Below, one piece after another: positions 1 through 12,153 of a stretch of 64,000 nucleotides of DNA. The translations under genes were made by a program, and so were the position numbers. The DNA lies in assembly GCA_016630905.1 (NCBI GenBank), contig WBMQ01000009.1:992001-1056000 (forward strand), written 5' to 3'. The DNA is from Capillidium heterosporum (lineage: Eukaryota; Entomophthoromycota; Entomophthoromycetes; Entomophthorales; Capillidiaceae). Each line of letters begins with the position of its first letter. The first letter of the stretch is position 1. The notes under the pieces were generated by a model. The model worked only from the letters and a program-made list of their open reading frames with translations. It was not told the DNA's origin and made no database searches.

Positions 1-413
1 TCTGTCCATTGTTCTGTTTAATATGTTTAAGTGGATACGTGGTTAGAAGTATTTTCAATCTCAACGATATCGACTACACCTTTCTTCTACTTTGGTCAAG
101 CTATGGCAACGGTACCTTTTCCTTTCTTCAAAATTGTAAAATTTTCTTTATAGGGCTTATAGGTACATTCAACTGTATAGCATTTTTGATGGATCCTACC
201 TTCCAGATCGCCATCATCAATATGTTTAGATCTATTAGATCCAAGGTGTCTAATTCTTACGATAGCAGTAACCCAGAAGAAAGTATAGTTATTTTAAATT
301 CTGAACTAATGTTGCAAATAGTTGAGATTAACTCCTTCGAGGAAGAAGCACAATACAAGGATGATGTCTATAAACCTACGACTAAGCTGTTGGGCGGTAC
401 TGAAATTTTGTAG
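1..413 (+). CDS. GPCR, C-terminal fragment (5' end outside window)
   Basis: The reading frame is open from base 3 to a TAG at 411-413 and enters from upstream. It begins in a hydrophobic stretch with a Pro (CPLFCLICLSGY), which fits helix 6 of a rhodopsin-like receptor. A polar loop follows, then a second hydrophobic segment (IFFIGLIGTFNCIAFLMDP) with a DP in place of the usual NP of helix 7. The basic segment FRSIRSK and an acidic tail match the start of a cytoplasmic C-terminus. The two complete receptors near 61-63.7 kb have the same layout, with a Pro in helix 6 and NPLF in helix 7, but this one is clearly diverged from them. Ligand and G-protein partner are unknown. The first five helices lie outside the window, so the family call is moderately sure. 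Confidence 0.55.
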   Translation, partial: CPLFCLICLSGYVVRSIFNLNDIDYTFLLLWSSYGNGTFSFLQNCKIFFIGLIGTFNCIAFLMDPTFQIAIINMFRSIRSKVSNSYDSSNPEESIVILNSELMLQIVEINSFEEEAQYKDDVYKPTTKLLGGTEIL

Positions 414-599
414 ATAGACTAAATAAATATAGTTTAAATCTTCAAAATGGAATAAATGTTGTTAGAAATCAAATATATTAAAATGAAAAGGAGTAATAAT
501 TGGGATGCGATTATATATATAGCCTAAACATATAATATTTCCGAGCCATATATTTACAACCAATAATAAAGTGTCTTTATTAGATCTATTAGATTCATC

Positions 600-1258
600 C
601 TAATTATAAAAGCTCTTTTTGATGGTAGCTTGGTTAGCACTAGCCAAGTTGAAGCTTATGAAAGGACCAAGAGATTTACTCTGAAGTTGAATATTCTTAC
701 CTTGGATATCAACGATATGTGTGTAACACTCAAGAGTCCCTCTTTTGCCTATAGCATTTTGGTTCACATTTTTGATGGAATCGACAGTAGTATTGATGCT
801 GAGAGAACCTAGTTCCTTATGATCAAAATAAGGTATCTCAGATAACTTTACTATTTGAGATAGGAAGAAAGAAGATATCTTGACTGGCATTCTATTGAAG
901 ATTGGTATCGAAAATCAGAGGCAGATAGAAAGCTTCTGTAGGATAAGCTTCATCACAACAAAGTAAAAAGCTTTGATGGATATTCTGTTTGAGTTTGACA
1001 TCGAAAAGGATGGATAAAGTTTTAACGAATTGGCGGCTGAAATAACGGCAGGGAATGATGTAGTACAGAGATCCAACTACAGTATCACAATGATGATGGT
1101 TCCACTTGATAACTTTGTTGATTTGGTGATATTGAAACTAGTCTAAATTGATGTAGGTACTGTGAGATAGGGCCTTAGTCTCAGCTTTACCGGTGAAGTC
1201 AAGGTTATGGTCGGCGATAGCGGGAATGAGGATGGAAGCGACTAATTTGGAACTTGTT
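600..1258 (-). pseudogene. Broken copy of a His-rich secreted protein (paralogue of 25023-25608)
   Basis: Read on the minus strand from 1258, the frame gives SSKLVASILIPAIADHNLDF, then GKAETKALSHSTYINLD. This aligns residue by residue with the start of the gene at 25023. The ATG position is ACA, so the start codon is lost. A TAG stands at about 1138-1140, where the 25-kb copy has CAA and the 32-kb copy has CAG. Further on NHHH, LYYIIPCRYFSRQF and a C-terminal S-x-x-[IV]-N repeat remain recognisable, with a further in-frame TAG near 893 and a frame change close to 890. Function is unknown. The homology to the other two copies is direct; the call as a dead gene is well supported. Confidence 0.6.
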
Positions 1259-1851
1259 TTGTAAGGTCTATATTCAATTTACAGCACACTTTATAGTATA
1301 GATTCTATGGTATAAGCCTTCCTATTTTAGTTTATAAGCTAAAGCTAGAAAAGCTGAAGTATTTTGATATATCTAAAATTTATTTATATCATTGAATGTA
1401 GAGTAAAAAGTATATTAAAAGCACTAAATTGACTAAATATATAAATATCAGGTTTAATAGTGTACCAGAATAGTGATAAATTTTATCGTATATCAAGTGT
1501 TTTACATTTGGAATTTATCTAACTGATGTATAAATAAATATGCTTCTAATAGACTTATGCAAATCTATAAGTTAAATTGATTTAGCTTATTTTTATGAAT
1601 ATATAGAATGGTAGTATACTAGCTGCATCCACAAAAGTTGTTTATTGCAGAGAATATAGCTCGGAAGTAGCTACAAGTAGCTTCCCATTTAATATACTTT
1701 TGATAAAATCTCATATTTAGAATGGCTTATTTTAGTAAATACATTTAACTCATACTTGTTCGATGTCTATTTTATATACAACCTATCAAAGTTATAGATG
1801 AAATGCCACATTCTCAAGATATTAGCGAGTGCTCAAAAAGTATATATATAT
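1259..1851. other. AT-rich intergenic stretch
   Basis: No readable frame or RNA gene is seen. It lies between the broken secreted-protein copy and the 3' end of PRI2. Confidence 0.5.
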
Positions 1852-3670
1852 TTATTGGTTCAGCTGTAGCTTATCAAAGGCTGTCGATAGTTGGTAGAAC
1901 ATATTGGGATGGGAGATAGGATTTGGTAAGGAGGTACCATCACCACCACTAGTGTTGGTGTGAGATAATTCAAAGTACCTAGTGCAGGCGACGTTGTACT
2001 GCTTCTTTTTGACTAGGTCGGTAATCTGTGATATATCACTGTTGTTGAAGTCAGGGTGCTTGAACTGTAGGTCTAGTGTAAGTTGCTCCAAAGTTTGGTA
2101 CTTGAATGGGCATCCGTGGAGCTGATCCCTCGCTCTAGGTACGGTGCTGATGATCTTTTCACAGCTAAAAGTATATCAGCAAAGCGTGGGTTAGAAATAT
2201 ATAGTTACCTATAAGGTGTATAATCCTTGGCATGCCCCTCCTTACCGTAGGAATGTCTAATGTTGTAGGCATACCCCTTGTTGAATTCGTCGTCTGATAA
2301 ATGCGTAAAGCTAGCTCTCCAGAACTGAAGAGCTTGATCTAGGGGTAGTCCTATACCTTTCAAAAACAGTCCCAGCTGTAACCGGGCATCGTGCTTGAGG
2401 TGGCTATCCCGGTTTAACCCAGCCAACATGGTTGCCATACACAGTGGGAAATGTTTTTTTACCTATATCAAAATAAATATGTAGATATAGAGTAAATCCT
2501 ACTTTGGGTATATCAGATGCCGTAATCTCACCGTTGATTTTCTGTGAATCGGTTGGATCGTAGGTGTTGAAAGATTTGGTAGTGACGGCATGTAGTAGTG
2601 GCATCAGCCGCTCATCCTCATCCAACTGGGATAGTTTTGAGCTGAGTGCCTAGTTTTTATAAATCAATATATTACAGAAATATATTAAAGTTGTTACTTC
2701 TAAACCTTTAGATAAGTTCGACTTAAATTCGGCGTAGATCCAAGAATACGAGTACTCTTTAGGTACGAATGCGTAGCCACCGATTACAAACACCTGTCGG
2801 TTACCAACCAGATCTAATACTTTTGTAAAGGGGATCTATACAGATTTATATAATTAGTATTATTCATAGTAGTATTAGTTACCTTAAAAAAGTCCTCCTG
2901 CTCAAACCAATTTTCGAATCCACCAAACTTCGACGCAATCAACTGATCCTTATACTTTAATTTTTCCTTGGGAGATAACTAGCAAAATTAAATAAACTAT
3001 TCTAAAGCATTACTTACTTTCTGATAAGGTACGCCTAAAAATTTGATGAGTTCGGAACGGGTTTCGGGTAGAGCGGTAGATAGCCTTAGCCTAGTTGATA
3101 TAGAATAGACAGTTTTAAAATAAAATTTATAAAAAGGATTACTTGAATAGCAGAGTTTCATATTTGATAAACCAATTCCGTAGATCTAAGCTATAGTAGA
3201 ATAAATTTAAAACAACTTTTCTTAAAGTAGCTACCTCTTAGAGAAAGCTAGTCGCAAGACGAAATGGGACAGGTAATCCTTCCTCAGGACATCGTAATTA
3301 TCACTCTTATCACTCAACTTGGGTTTGTTTAGGTACTCTCTACATAGCCTCTCAAAGGTACCTTCCAAATCTTTGCCAGTTTGTCCTTTTAAACTGGCTG
3401 CCTCCAAACCTTTCAAGACTAACTTTCTTAAAAAAATTTTAAACCTAAATATTTACCTTGAAGCCTATCGATAGCAAAAGTTTCGAACTCCTCAATAGAA
3501 ATTTCTTCGGTTGGATTGGAAGCATACCAATTCAGTTCGTCGTTGATAACTTTGTGCTCGAATTTGTAATCTAGTATGTACTGGTACCTAACTTGCTTGT
3601 GTTTGGTTGGGGTAGGAGTTAGAGCTGAATCAGTATCGATGTTGTCAACCCTTTTGTTCTGCTGGAACAT
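1852..3670 (-). CDS. PRI2: DNA primase large subunit (PRI2/PRIM2)
   Basis: Large, iron-sulphur subunit of the DNA polymerase alpha-primase complex, which makes RNA primers at nuclear replication forks. Nine exons: complement(1852..2164, 2209..2462, 2503..2649, 2698..2835, 2883..2978, 3018..3090, 3143..3190, 3235..3409, 3457..3670), giving 485 residues, close to the yeast protein. Introns are 39-52 nt. Diagnostic stretches are EEFETFAIDRLQ, LSHFVLRLAFSK, DEDERLMPLL, LGLFLKGIGLPLDQALQFWR and YNIRHSYGKEG. All four cluster-binding cysteines are present: HFPLC (about C305), YSC (C383), HGC (C400) and NVAC (C442). The start at MFQQNKR was chosen because it matches the short family N-terminus; an in-frame ATG 33 codons upstream exists. 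The first intron (3410-3456) is the least certain junction. No sign of damage. Confidence 0.93.
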
Positions 3671-4341
3671 CTTGTCTTGTAAATTAGAAAAGGTAAGATT
3701 AGGGTGTAGGTTGTACTTTTGGAAGGATAGACAGCTTGTGTTAATTTTACACTTTTTATCCACCCTCAAAAAGTCAACTAATCAGCAGCTTTATAATATT
3801 CAAACTCTGAAGCTAAACATTGGCTCGCCACTTTATAGTTTATTATAGTAACAATATTTGTCAAGTGGGACTATTTTTAAGACCCCCTCTAGTATAAGAG
3901 TTTTAACATCTCCAAGGGATTGCAGCTCCCAGAACGAATACTGCTTCTCGGTCATTTTTTACTTTTCCCACTCACTTTATAATCCTAATCCACAGATTTT
4001 TAGCAAAGTTCTATAAACCGTAAAGTTTACGATTCTGATAGGAATTGACTACAAGCATTCCAAAATTAGTCTAGTTCTTTAACTTTTGTTTTGCTTGTTA
4101 TATAAAATAGAATATAGCCAATAAACCCAAGAGAACTGGGAATATTTTTGGTGAAATTGAGATTATGAATCATGAAACGAGTATAAAAGTCAACTAAACT
4201 TTTAAAGCTACGTAAACAGCTTATTTTAGCACCAACACCCAACACAATGTAGGAGGACCAACACTACATCCAAGACTACAAAGATTAAAGAGGAGTGAAT
4301 ATTGAGAAGATAGTCTTACAGAGTCTAACTTTAAAAGTAAG
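3671..4341. other. Upstream region of PRI2
   Basis: AT-rich and non-coding as far as can be read. It should hold the PRI2 promoter, but no convincing element was identified. Confidence 0.4.
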
Positions 4342-6722
4342 ATGCCACTGACTAACGTACTTGCCCTCCTCAACAATAAATATGTAAGGATACTGTTTAA
4401 AGATTTAAAGGCTAGTATGGAGTTTATCGGTGACACAACGAAGATAAAGCAACTGATAGCTGATAATATAGTCAAATTCATCAATGGCTTCGAGTTCAAT
4501 AGAGATAATCTAGAGGCTTTGGAAAATATTGTTAGCTACAGCCTATCTGAGTAAATGGTAACTTCAGCCTACTGATTCTAAGCTTTTATTTAATAATATT
4601 GATTCATTGATACTAGGTTTCTGTATACCTCCTAAGGAACCACTTTAAGCCGATTTTAGTCCTCAAAACTCCACTACCTCCTCAGCCCAAGGCTATGACA
4701 GTCTAGCCACAAAGAGACTTCATCCATCTGAGTTTAATCGACCTCGGACTATATCTATTAGACTCTCCACTTAGATCAGCATTTCATCAAGCCAACCTAT
4801 TCCCACTTTGGCTATCAGAACTTTTAGTACCAAGCCATCAACCTTAACCACGTAAATATTGGTCATAGCTATTCCTAGAGCGAAAATCTCTACCTCACCT
4901 TCAAACCCAATATCGTAAGCACCTATAGCCAGATTTAAAAATGGCCAAAAATATAATTATTTTGGTGCATACAAACTATATGCCCCATTCTTCATTAGTC
5001 AGGCATTAGTTTCAAATTCTCCTCAGGCTGCTTCTCCATCAAGATGCATCAATCGTCCGCCTGAACAGCTCACAAGTGTTTGAGCTCTATTTTCCCAAAA
5101 TCAAGCTGGTATTCCAAGGCCTCCTCAGATTTCTACAAACCAAGCAAGCTATTAAGCTCCACAACTCGTAATTTCCTTAGGTTCATTTCATCGAGTTTAA
5201 CTCCCTAATACTCGGATCGAATTTAAGAACCTCCACTACTGGAACACAAATACATAGAGACGCAACCAACTCAACTTCTAGGCCTCAAAAACAACTTCTG
5301 GAGCCCTCTACCCTCAAACTCGGTCACACATATCCAGCAATTACCTCTTAGCCTGAGATAGATCCTCTACAACTGCTTCAGTTCAAATCATTACTATTTT
5401 CTAAGCTGATTCGAACTATTTAATCATCAACTATCTGTTCAAGCAAGGATTTACAACATTAACTTCAACTCTACCCTTTGGTATAGCTTCAAAGAAGCAG
5501 AGAACAAGTCAAATTACTTTGGTTTATTCCTAGTGACCTTCATTTCTTGATCAAGTTTTAAATTCGTTTTCTTAAATTGACTTTAATTTGAAGATCATGG
5601 TAAACAGGTGCCAGGGATCAAGTTGATGTGCGCCACCAAGGAGAACATCAAAAAAATGATATCTTGTACATCGCCTTCCCTTAAATTTGTGAGTTCTGGG
5701 TTAACAGGAAAGTCTACAAACCAGTAAGTCTGGTTTTGAGATTCTTGCCAACTTTTTAGAAAATAACAGGTATAAAGGAACATCCGAGGACAATTAAGGC
5801 CCGAATATACTTCCCTTGATCAAAGATAACCTGATGAGAGAACACGCCATTCAGCTTGCTTACTTGAACACTATCAAAGTAAAGTTTTCTAAAATTTAGG
5901 TTCTGATATAGATCGACTAGGATTTCGTGCTGATTTCATATCTCGCCAATATGAATCTGATCGATATGCTCTTGGAGAATATCATTGAGAACAAGTGCAT
6001 CAGTGTAAAAGATAGCAAGGCATAGTATGAGTACTGTACATTGATATCGGAAACTAACTCTTTACTTTAGATTTTAAGTTGGATAAGGATGACAATATCG
6101 TAGTTGAAGCCATTCAGCTATCATTGTACTGCCTGGCAAGTTTATACACCGTCAGCAGTCACTAACCTTTTTTTCTAGAACAGCTTAGGTAGGATCACTC
6201 AACTCTTCCGATCTATCAAATATACTCACCTGCAGTGCTTCGATGCAAAGTTCTTTAATATAAACTCCCAGTACAAGACCTGGAAGCCCCCCAGCTGCAA
6301 TCGGAATATGGATTCTTTCTGTAACTTGTACATTGACATCTATTTTCTTGAAATTCTACAGAGCACATCTAAGATTCAAGAAAAGGTACTCTTTAATCTG
6401 ATGGACCGTGGAGCTTGGTTGACCTTAACGCCAAGTCTGAAGAGATTATAAACCTAACTGGCACCAACGACGAGGAAATCGACAAGTCATAAGCAAGTCA
6501 AGATTCTTATTAGAGTAGCTCCACCTCTGGCCTTAATTTACAACCAACTGATACCGATTTGATCAATTGCAAGTAGAAAGATCACGAGGCTGGCATTGAA
6601 GCCAGTAATGCTAGTGAACTAAGCAACCTCTCTGACAAATTCGATGCCAATGAATAGTCAACTAAACAGGGAAAGTTCTAACTCACATTTCGGATCCAAA
6701 GTCTTCTGATAGTAACAAGTAC
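4342..6722 (+). pseudogene. Decayed coding sequence, protein not recognised
   Basis: This stretch keeps the base composition of coding DNA, but the frame is repeatedly broken. An intact 70-codon piece stands at 4342-4554 (MPLTNVLALLNNKYVRILFK...). From about 5812 to 6033 one frame reads as helical protein (NLMREHAIQLAYLNTIK, then DFVLISYLANMNLIDMLL) interrupted only by TAG codons at 5897, 5909, 5918 and 6023. Further exon-like blocks follow near 6060-6140, 6181-6383 (including YKTWKPPSCNRNMDSF) and an acidic tail to about 6690 with TAG and TAA codons. The helical blocks look armadillo-like, but no family was recognised. Between 4.6 and 5.6 kb more than one frame looks protein-like and the structure could not be resolved. 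It may be one relic gene or two. Confidence 0.4.
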
Positions 6723-7405
6723 TAACAACAAATGTATCCTATTTTATACTTGTAATTGTTTATATTTAATTTAAAAACGTATGCATATCCACTTGGTTCG
6801 ATCTATGGAGTATACTCGTATTTCATGGTACATAATTCTAGAAGCAATAGCTACCTTGTCTACTTGAAAGTAGAGCAGCTGTTAAATCCAAAGTGAACTT
6901 AAATATGAGGCTATGTGCTAGACGGTTTATTAGATATACTTTTATTAGCGATAGTATTTTAAAATGGCTTATATTAATCGCCTATATATCAATATATCAA
7001 TTTGAAAATCAACTTGTACTTAGAAAACGAATGGGAGTTATGGAAATGAATATTACTTAAAGATGTTAAACTATAGATGAATATGTATTTATTTTATGGG
7101 CATCAGGTAAAGTGTATTTTGTGCCCAATGTCATCAATCATGTCACCAGAAATATATCTAAAGCTAAATAAACCTTCTAAAAATAGGACTAACAAAACTA
7201 AATAGATGACTAGCTTTACACATCATATATCAGTTAAAAATATAATCCCAGACATAACAATCAAAGGGTATAAAACTACACTTTTAAAGGAATAAATGAA
7301 GCCTAGGGACGTACCTCAACTATCAAAACTTAAGATCTTGACTAAAAACTCAATATTCAAACATTGCAAGTTGAATTCTATCGTACAAACCAATTAGGAG
7401 TATAT
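6723..7405. other. AT-rich intergenic stretch
   Basis: No gene or repeat recognised. It lies downstream of both the relic on the plus strand and eS21 on the minus strand. Confidence 0.4.
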
Positions 7406-7783
7406 TTATTGGGTGTTGTTGTAGACGCTAGATAAAATAAAGTTAGAAAATATAGGATACCTATATAAATACCTGGCCAAGTAACCGTCCCTGGTAGCTA
7501 AACGGTTGATGGAGTCATCAGACTCGCCCTGAGCACGGATGAAACCGCAGATGGCGTAGGTCTTGAAGGCACCGGTGTATTTTCCACTCTCGTCGACATC
7601 ACCAATGTTGATCTGTACAGAGCTGTGGTCCTTGGCCTGGATGAGACGGTTGGAGGCAGAGCTTTTTAAATAACAATTAAATTTATGTTCTTTCAAGACA
7701 GCATTTGCATATTAAGGTGGGATAAAGACTTACCATTTACGGGGTACGTAAAGATCGACGATTTTTCCCTCGTTGTTTTCCAT
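7406..7783 (-). CDS. RPS21: 40S ribosomal protein eS21
   Basis: Small-subunit ribosomal protein. Three exons: complement(7406..7427, 7473..7661, 7734..7783), 86 residues, the usual length for the family. The N-terminus [20 protein letters not shown] and the core [19 protein letters not shown] and [20 protein letters not shown] are characteristic. The first intron (72 nt) splits a codon after VPRK. The second (45 nt) leaves a last coding exon of only 22 nt ending SVYNNTQ and TAA. Splitting off the first few and last few codons of a ribosomal protein gene is also seen in eL31 in this window. Single gene, no visible operon-like context. Confidence 0.95.
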
Positions 7784-9786
7784 TTTGTTAAGGTAGCTTA
7801 AGTTCTTAGGCTGAAGAGAAGAAACTGAATTTGAAATTTGGTATTGGTTTTACAGGTGGAAAATTTTTTAACAAATTGGTTGGCTCACCCTAGTTCGTCA
7901 AAACTTTTTCTAACTCGAGAAGCATCGACCAATTAGGAGGCTTCCTGGGCTCAATTTCCTTTTGAATCTTTAGGGTTTTCAGCTAGAGTCCAAAATTCTA
8001 AAGAAACTTTGGACTACACTAAAGAATAGATATAGTTTCAATTATGTATAGAAAATATAGCATTATATTTTAACATATATAATAACTTTTACTGGTTTTT
8101 AAATGTGCGATGTATTCCACTATCGATTAATTTTAAAATGCCTCATAAAACTATATGCTTAGCCATATTTCCTTCGTTTGTCTCTATATGGCTGTTTTGA
8201 ACTATAAATTTATACTATAAGAATGTCAGTAAACCTGAACAGACATGGTAATGAAACTTCACTTTGGCAAATACTTGGAGATATATATAGCTCGATACTA
8301 GATGGACAACCAAATGGCTCTTCCTAGATTGTATTAAATATTTGATAAGTTTCAAACATATCATTATTATTGTCAATATTTTACTTCATTTGCTAGTCTT
8401 TCATAATTTGCCTTAATACGGCTACATTTTGCAACACTTTAGAAGCTACACTATAAACTAGATCAGATTTTGATCAATATGTCTCGTTAATCGACAGTAC
8501 AAGTGATCTTTTTTTAAATGATAACTAATATCCCGGCTTCGACTTTCGATACTTGAGCTTATATATGTCATTGTAAGCCTAATGAAAGTAATGGTAAAGA
8601 TATTTTAAAGTACTATAGAGCCAAAATGCATCCTATTTGCATATATTAGCTTCAAAGTATATTCCATTCTTCCCCTCAAGTCTAATATAGGTATATTTTT
8701 ATCGATAATTGGAAAGGTCTTTAAGATTGTACCCAAAAGTTGAAAAGGCACACTAGATCGATCAATTTCAGTATATGGAATCATAAACTTTTGTCCAAAA
8801 TTCCACTTGAGAGGATATTGAACCACGATTGAAATCGGCATGCTCATTCAGTTAAAATAGAAATCAATGCTAGATTAAATGTTGGCACTATTTGGAACTA
8901 CATTCAAGTTCAAAAAATACCCATAATTCTACAAAATAACCTATTACACCATATAAAATTTGTAGTTGCACTATTTAATATCTACACTTAAATTAAAAGA
9001 AAAGCATATAAATGTTGCAACTACGAATTTTATATGCTTTAATATAGTATTTTGTAGTAACAGTTACTTTTTGGATGTAAATATGTAAATGCTGATGTAA
9101 TTTGGAAAAATTGTATCAACAAAAATAGAGTAAATTTAAAGTAGCTAATAGCTGGATTTTAGCTATTACTTAAGCATAGTAATCCTATTAAAGCTAAAAG
9201 GTAAGTGCATCAACATTCAGCAAAAAGACTCATCAAATAGATACTATACTACAAGAATTCCACCTATAGTGAACTTTTAATTAGAATTTATATATTTTCA
9301 ATTTAGACTATCGTAATTTTATACTAATCAAAAGTAATGCCAAAATGGTATTTGTCTAATATAAAATACTGAATTTGTGCCACATTTGTAAACTTATAAT
9401 ATCGCATCTTAAAGACCCATCCCCAACTGCTTTATGTTAACACTGCTTCTTTATATGCAAGATTTGGACAGATATATATCTCAATAAACCCTGGACAAAT
9501 ATATTGATGTAGTTCTGTATATTTCTTTTATATACGATATAGCTTTATTATCTAGCATTAGCAACTGTATAATAAATCTGACATTGTGTATTTTCATCCT
9601 TGATGAAAATGCCCCAAACCAAAGGGGTGAATTTATTGATCAATAGTATACAGCTACTATAACCTCCATTGGACAATTTTACATGCACTCATTTAATGTT
9701 AATTTACGGGCAACTTAGAACAGAGAATTCATACCTCAGCACTTTGTTCTCAGCATCGCAACTCAGTAGAAAAATCAAGTTACACT
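7784..9786. other. 2-kb intergenic region between eS21 and the PIG-X-like gene
   Basis: Divergent upstream region for both neighbours. It is AT-rich and contains the imperfect hairpin at 8929-9057. One 80-codon open frame on the minus strand (8605-8847) has no recognisable motif and was not called a gene. Confidence 0.4.
8929..9057. repeat. Imperfect inverted repeat (about 42-bp arms, 44-nt loop)
   Basis: The left arm 8929-8971 begins CTACAAAATA and ends TTTGTAGTTGCA. The right arm 9016-9057 is its reverse complement with roughly seven mismatches. The 129-bp element could be a short relic of a foldback or MITE-type element, or a chance palindrome in AT-rich DNA. No target-site duplication was identified. 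Confidence 0.45.
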
Positions 9787-10601
9787 ATGCTAGAACTATT
9801 ACTCAAACACGATGACCGGCCTCAATCCGGGTACCATATCAACTTAGACTATCAAATTCAACCATTAGTAATCGGTAATCCTAACGTTAAGTGTCAACTT
9901 TTATTCAACTTTGATCACAAAGTTTTTGTCGATCCTTACCAACTTCGTCAACAACTGTTAACCAACTACAATGGAAACGATGATATTAAATACAATTACA
10001 ATGACAACAACAAGACTGAATTAGAACGACCTAGCTATTTGTTAGATGATGGTTACTTTACTAAGGTACAGGTTGATATAAACAATTTGAAATTGAATAG
10101 AATCTATAATATCAATTTAATCGTTCATGTACGGTACGTCGAACCTAACGATAACGACGAAAAGTACGAGAAAATATATATTAAGCAGCCCAAGTTGATC
10201 TGTCTAGGTAAAATTATATATACATGAACTTTTTTAGTAACTTATTTCTCAAACTAGATAAAGATGAACGAGAGCAAGCTTACCAATTAATTATCACCAC
10301 TTCAACTACCACTCAAAATATAACTTTTCAATCGACCGATAGTTTACGACTGCCTTTAAATGACATGGAGGCACTAATACCCAGCGGAAATTTGAACTTG
10401 TTGTGGCCCACCTGGTTTTTGACGATTGTTTTGACATTTATGTTAACTTTTTACTTTTGCTACAAAGTTTGCAAGCGATTCCCCATGCCCGACTGGCTGG
10501 AAACTAATAGTGAGGATAGGAGTAGAGTAGGCAAAGTTTACGTCGGGGGCCCAAGTAGTTTTGTCAATGGGATAGAGGGGAAGGTAGGTAAGGATCAATA
10601 A
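9787..10601 (+). CDS. PIG-X/Pbn1-like subunit of GPI mannosyltransferase I
   Basis: Expected role: endoplasmic-reticulum membrane partner that stabilises the first mannosyltransferase of GPI-anchor synthesis. Two exons, join(9787..10207, 10258..10601), 254 residues; the 50-nt intron restores one frame across two overlapping open frames. The PIG-X signature is visible: GYHINLDYQIQP, a Cys in VKCQLLF, then the core motif VFVDPYQLRQQ and later HVRYVEP. Near the C-terminus a single transmembrane helix (about LWPTWFLTIVLTFMLTFYF) follows an IPSGN segment and ends in a short basic cytosolic tail. This matches the lumenal-domain-plus-one-helix plan of the family. No clear signal peptide is seen after the chosen ATG. 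The family is divergent, so the call rests on the FVDPYQL block and the topology. Confidence 0.68.
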
Positions 10602-11699
10602 AGACTTAGTTGCTTTATAAGGCTTTGAATACATATTTGTGTTGCTAATATTCGTTTGTACGATTTTTAAGTCTTTATCGAATTGTATAATTTCACTTGG
10701 CATCTTATACATGCATGTAGAATACAAAAGTAGATCTATCTATTTACAAGGAAGGTATCTTTACAACTACCTACGATTGTTCTATCTAGAATAAGTACAA
10801 AATCTTAAAGTTTATTATAATATATTTAGATTATAACGACTTACTTCTCATATATATAAAGTACGATTACTGAGTAAAATATTTGGCCTATAAGGTGCAT
10901 TTTACTTAGCCAATTAATAGAATTCATACATCATTTCAGCTGTCTAAAAATTTTAATGGATGCCATACAAATAAATTTTATCATAGTTGAAAATAGTTTA
11001 CCAATATATAAAGCTATACCAATCCTACTTTTATGTGACACGTATATAGATATGGTTTTAACATAATTGCCTATTCTGCACAATCAAATAGCTAACTTTA
11101 TTGAAAAGGTGTAGTATACTTAGATATAAGTTGTCAGTTTGGCTAAAATAGTCTCCTACCAATTTAAAAGAAGGTTTATAAACTATAAATATAAAGCCTC
11201 ATATATATTAAAGGACTACAGGTATAGGTAAGCTGCCCTAATACTGTAACCAGCACTTTAATAGTTCTATCACTTAAGCCTATAGTATTGCAAGGTTAAA
11301 ACTTAAACCTTTCAAAGCAAGTGCAAGAACGCATACTCAATTCTATATTGCACCATATCTGATGCTTTGAAAGTTTAAAATATGGTGATAAACTACTTGC
11401 TAAAGTATAACTAATTAATCATTGATGTGATAAAGGTAGAGTAAATGATGAAAATTTTGATGATTATAATCAAGACTTAGGTATTTAAATTACTCCATTA
11501 CTAATAACTTTGAAAACTTAATGTACAATAGTAGAGATGCATTAACTGTAAAGGTTTAAAAGGAAAGCAATGAGGGAACAAGTACAAAACTATTCAAGTT
11601 ACCATCAAAAGATGCCAAAAACTTTAGGACTTATCCGATATATGGAATAGAATAAAAGCAGATACTTTGCTATAAGTTATTTTTTATTTCGAAAAACAT
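10602..11699. other. AT-rich intergenic stretch
   Basis: Convergent 3' ends of the PIG-X-like gene and eL31 flank it. No readable gene was found. Confidence 0.45.
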
Positions 11700-12153
11700 T
11701 TAGTTCTCGACAACTTCAGTCTGTAAACCTAAAGTAAAGAGTCGGTAATTGTTTGAAATATAAAAAGTACCTTTGACGGAGGGGACCTGGACGAAGGAGG
11801 CTAAAGTGTACAACTTGTTCTTGGCTTCCTCATCGTCGTTACGCTTACGGGCAAGACGGACACGCATGCGGTGTTCAACGTGCTTGACACCACGGGCCCA
11901 GACGGCCTTGTTCAAGCTGGGGTCGATGCGGACATCCTGGGTACCCATCTGCTTCTGGGCGAACTCTTTGATGGCCTTGATGGCTTTGGGAGCACGCTTC
12001 TTGAAAGAACTTTTAAAAAAGAAAAACAGTTAGCCTTGCTATTTTGCTCAATAATTACGATCCGTGGACGTATTTGTGTAGGTGGATGGTGTAATCCCTG
12101 GTTACTACATCAGCTAAAGTAGAACGCTTGTTTCCTTTCTTTTGGTTAACCAT
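11700..12153 (-). CDS. RPL31: 60S ribosomal protein eL31
   Basis: Large-subunit ribosomal protein near the polypeptide exit. Three coding exons: complement(11700..11728, 11771..12009, 12059..12153), 120 residues, typical of the family. Recognised by [60 protein letters not shown] and the C-terminus GLQTEVVEN. Introns are 49 and 42 nt. Just upstream of the ATG the sequence reads ...TTCAATAG|TAAGATGG, with a GTAAGT at about 12244, so an 87-nt intron in the 5' leader (12158-12244) is likely. This is a common place for regulation of ribosomal protein genes, but here it is only inferred from splice signals. Confidence 0.95.

Noticed and set aside
5879-5899. A 21-nt intron GTAAAG...TTTAG in the 4.3-6.7 kb relic
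   Set aside because: Too short compared with the 38-nt minimum seen in intact genes, and the frame continues through it without an intron.
8605-8847. 80-codon open frame on the minus strand in the eS21/PIG-X intergenic region
   Set aside because: No domain, no signal peptide, no splice context and no family recognised; length is within chance for this DNA.
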